In this document: positions 20,691-22,500 of the stretch, in pieces
Numbering within the stretch: position 1 is the first letter of the stretch
How the letters are laid out: each line of letters opens with the position of its first letter
Source of the DNA: Penaeus vannamei
Taxonomy: Eukaryota; Arthropoda; Malacostraca; Decapoda; Penaeidae
DNA length: 22,500 nucleotides
Reading direction: 5' to 3'
NCBI RefSeq assembly: GCF_042767895.1
Contig: NC_091561.1
Coordinates: 12,139,210-12,161,709 of the forward strand
Notes under the pieces: generated by a model
The model's input: only the letters and a program-made list of their open reading frames with translations
Told to the model about the DNA's origin: nothing
Databases searched by the model: none
Made by a program: the position numbers and the translations under genes

Positions 20691-20708
20691 GAAATGCAAC
20701 CCCACACC
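20691..20708 (+). repeat. left copy of an 18-bp inverted repeat
   Basis: GAAATGCAACCCCACACC is the exact reverse complement of 21590-21607. Identity stops at both ends of the 18 bp. The pair encloses 881 bp containing the TATA/CCAAT/E-box promoter block and the 55-codon exon candidate. It could be terminal repeats of a small DNA transposon or two copies of a regulatory element in opposite orientation. No flanking target duplication is obvious. Confidence 0.85.
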
Positions 20709-20815
20709 TAATTTAAAGAATCTAAGCTTGCCATGTGGTAGAAACCATCATTCTATGGAAGTTTTCTTCTATACCATTTTTTTGCGCAAATTGATAATAA
20801 CGGTGTTATAGAGGG

Positions 20816-20850
20816 TATAAAATCCACGACTTTCACTAGCCACACAGTAT
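20816..20850 (+). promoter_or_regulatory. candidate TATA-initiator core promoter
   Basis: TATAAAA lies at 20816-20822, and an initiator-like CACAGTAT has its A at 20846. That is 30 bp after the first T of the TATA box, the spacing expected for a metazoan core promoter. The arthropod initiator consensus is close to TCAGT, and here it is ACAGT. Transcription would run toward the ATG at 21086. Confidence 0.4.
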
Positions 20851-20927
20851 CCTTCCGCCTCCAGCGCTGCGACAAACTGCCAAAAATTCGTTAAAAGCAA
20901 CGGGATATCGGACGGATTTGTAGCGGA

Positions 20928-21034
20928 TGACGTATGCGAGGGAATTCAAATGAGCCAATTAAATTCGTGCGTGAACGTGACGTGAACATAGACACACTAG
21001 AACCAATCAGATATGGAATAAATCATCACGTGAT
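20928..21034. promoter_or_regulatory. cluster of CRE-like, CCAAT and E-box sites
   Basis: TGACGTAT is at 20928-20935 and TGACGTGA at 20978-20985 (CRE/ATF half-site class, exactly 50 bp apart). CCAAT is at 20955-20959 and, as AACCAATCAG, at 21001-21010 (NF-Y class). ATCACGTGAT at 21025-21034 is a perfect palindrome around the E-box CACGTG (bHLH-ZIP class). Such clustering is typical of TATA-less housekeeping promoters with transcription starting shortly downstream. If the TATA box at 20816 is used instead, the cluster would lie inside the 5' untranslated region. Confidence 0.45.
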
Positions 21035-21085
21035 AATAGAAGCTGGGTCTAGGAGAAGCCTTTTGAAATTCAGACCAGTTCCATC

Positions 21086-21251
21086 ATGGCTAGACATTGT
21101 GTAGGTTGTGAGAAAAATTATTTCGAAAAACAAAATGAAGAAAGCAGTTTAACTTTTCTGTACGTGATCGCAATTCCCGCCAACAATGACCTGGAATACC
21201 CCGACGATCCCAGTGACTCGCATCCTGGCCCGTCTGGAGTTAAGGCAGAAG
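21086..21251 (+). CDS. candidate first coding exon, unrecognised protein
   Basis: The ATG at 21086 has A at -3 and G at +4. The frame runs 55 codons plus one base to AGAAG followed by GTAAGA (intron from 21252), a good donor leaving phase 1. The peptide starts MARHCVGCEKNYFEKQNEES and continues through a short hydrophobic patch (LTFLYVIAIP) to an acidic Pro/Ser/Asp part (YPDDPSDSHPGPSG). Two cysteines in CVGC could be a metal-binding half-site, but I recognise no family. The frame stays open past the donor to 21358, so a short unspliced 90-residue product is the alternative. Support comes from the start context, donor, and the upstream CCAAT/CRE/E-box block 50-160 bp away. Confidence 0.35.
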
Positions 21252-21329
21252 GTAAGATGAGGTTAAAACTCCCTTTGTCTGCTCTCTCTCCTGCCGGAAC
21301 ATATGAGATGAAGATTTTGCAGACCAGGC

Positions 21330-21390
21330 GGGGGTGGGGGGCCGGCAACATCCCCTAAAAGGGGGTATAAAGGGGTAAAGCCCCCTATAC
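21330..21390 (+). other. G-quadruplex motif and hairpin after the donor
   Basis: Four G runs (21330-21334, 21336-21341, 21361-21365, 21372-21375) make a possible G-quadruplex with loops of 1, 19 and 6 bases. An inverted repeat at 21365-21390 pairs GTATA with TATAC and GGGG with CCCC around TAAAG. CCCC at 21352-21355 could also pair with the G run at 21361. It lies about 80 bp into the putative first intron. Confidence 0.5.
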
Positions 21391-21589
21391 AACCCGGAAT
21401 TCTGTCAATATACTTTGCTAGTATTCTATCGATACTTCTCGAAATTCTCTGATATGTAGGCCTATCATACCCTCCCCAGCTATCAGCACCGGTATCGTAA
21501 TTATGCTTCGTTTGCGAAGGAAATGAGTGCTAGATTCGTTCGGAACACGACGAAAGCTATTGGAAAATTATTCTATTCACCCCAAAAAT
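21391..21589. other. unique segment inside the inverted-repeat pair
   Basis: Ordinary mixed-composition DNA containing TGTAGGCCTA near 21455. No gene is visible. If the 21086 exon is real this is first-intron sequence. Confidence 0.4.
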
Positions 21590-21607
21590 GGTGTGGGGTT
21601 GCATTTC
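21590..21607 (-). repeat. right copy of the 18-bp inverted repeat
   Basis: GGTGTGGGGTTGCATTTC is the exact reverse complement of 20691-20708. The flanking bases on each side differ from those of the left copy. Confidence 0.85.
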
Positions 21608-22048
21608 CAAATTTACCTAGCACTGTAAACAAACCTCACTTCTGAAACGACCAATGAGCAACGTGACAACAAAAGCATAAACTTTCCCGGTAGATGGCTG
21701 TACATGCTTTACGTATGGATATATCTAACATTTAATTATAATGAGTTCACATATGATATATATTAGTAAATACTTTTTTCGCTATGATCTGACAGAAATA
21801 CGGGCACTTTAACAATACATTTCTAAGAAACAATAATTTTTTGAGAGGTATGCCCCACACTCAAGACCATGCTCTAGTTATTCGATGCGAGGTGAGCGAA
21901 GGCTGGACTCGATCGTGGTCGGTATGCGGGGGCTTTTTCCAGGTATATGTTCAGCGACTTGTAATGAATTTCGGTATTAATTACCTACAATATTATGATC
22001 TCAGATTTCCTCCAAGTCGGTGCGGGCCTTTAGTAACCTTCAAACACA
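21608..22048. other. unique segment with a CCAAT box near 21650
   Basis: Unique DNA. GACCAATGAGCAACGTGAC near 21648-21666 has a CCAAT box and an ACGTGA half-site resembling those of the promoter block. No supported exon follows within the window. A 78-codon plus-strand open frame at 21841-22077 runs into simple repeat and is not convincing. Confidence 0.4.
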
Positions 22049-22076
22049 CACACTTATATATACATATATATACATA

Positions 22077-22162
<86 letters not shown>

Positions 22163-22174
22163 TGTATATATATA

Positions 22175-22258
<84 letters not shown>

Positions 22259-22290
22259 TTGTGTGTGTATGTTTGTATATATGTATATAC
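22049..22290. repeat. (TA)n(TATG)n compound repeat, duplicated
   Basis: A (TA)n run (about 22080-22134) is followed by about six TATG units (22135-22166). After a TATATAATATATATACA break, a second (TA)n run (about 22183-22236) is again followed by TATG units (22237-22257) and GTGTGTATG. The composite module therefore occurs twice about 102 bp apart. Tyr/Ile/Cys-rich open frames are repeat shadows. Confidence 0.95.
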
Positions 22291-22500
22291 TCTGAAGGTG
22301 ATGGACGAATAAACGGATAAGACGAAAAGGCATGAATTCGAATGGTTTTACGTGGATATGTAATCAACGCTTCGGTATGTCTTAAGAATTACGAGAAAAA
22401 ATCATCTGATTACATAACCTCTACTATGGAAAATATTCATTCATATCCATACTTTCTCTACACATGTCACACTGAACACGTGCGATATGTTAGAACCACA
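22291..22500. other. unique right edge
   Basis: AT-leaning unique DNA to the end of the window. Nothing recognisable. Confidence 0.5.

Overview
This window looks like nuclear DNA of a repeat-rich invertebrate. The most likely source is a decapod crustacean of the penaeid-shrimp kind. The basis is the extreme density of simple repeats: (TA)n, (GT)n, (GA)n, (CT)n and very long ATT/ATC-type trinucleotide fields make up, with the minisatellites, about half of the window by my count. There is also a hAT-type transposon end, a tRNA-derived SINE-like fragment, vertebrate/arthropod-style splice donors and a TATA/initiator promoter. No bacterial gene organisation, rRNA, intact tRNA or CRISPR array is visible. 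The organism assignment is inference.

Layout. Positions 1-3400 are trinucleotide fields, an AACC/AAAC array, a (TA)n block and CT/CA repeats separated by short non-repetitive stretches. Positions 3400-5590 are AT-rich unique DNA holding a 21-bp minisatellite (4040-4328) and a GT/GA/GT/GC compound microsatellite (4553-4789). Positions 5959-6640 hold a small array of mixed ~20-25-bp G/T-rich units. Positions 6660-8425 are pyrimidine, poly-A, GAGT, trinucleotide and GT repeats around about 560 bp of unique DNA. Positions 8661-13867 form one continuous 25-bp G/T-rich satellite of about 200 units, the dominant object of the window. Its internal block duplications, dimeric stretch and decayed right edge show how it grew. 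Positions 13868-16260 are GC-richer, CpG-containing unique DNA with a possible minus-strand 5' exon. Positions 16261-18655 are CT, trinucleotide and polypurine fields. Positions 18656-19410 contain a hAT right end and a SINE-like fragment.

The most gene-like place is 20500-21400. It has a TATA box with an initiator exactly 30 bp downstream, two CRE-like sites, two CCAAT boxes and a CACGTG E-box. These are followed by an ATG in a good context and a 55-codon open stretch ending at a GTAAGA donor. A second donor on the opposite strand at 20522 suggests a divergent arrangement. The whole block lies between two perfect 18-bp inverted repeats 900 bp apart. I do not recognise the encoded peptide.

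Almost all other long open frames are translations of simple repeats and are not reported as genes. No complete protein-coding gene can be supported. The best candidates for something undescribed are the 25-bp satellite family (two related loci, one strand nearly stop-free in all frames, one CpG per unit) and the inverted-repeat-bounded promoter block.
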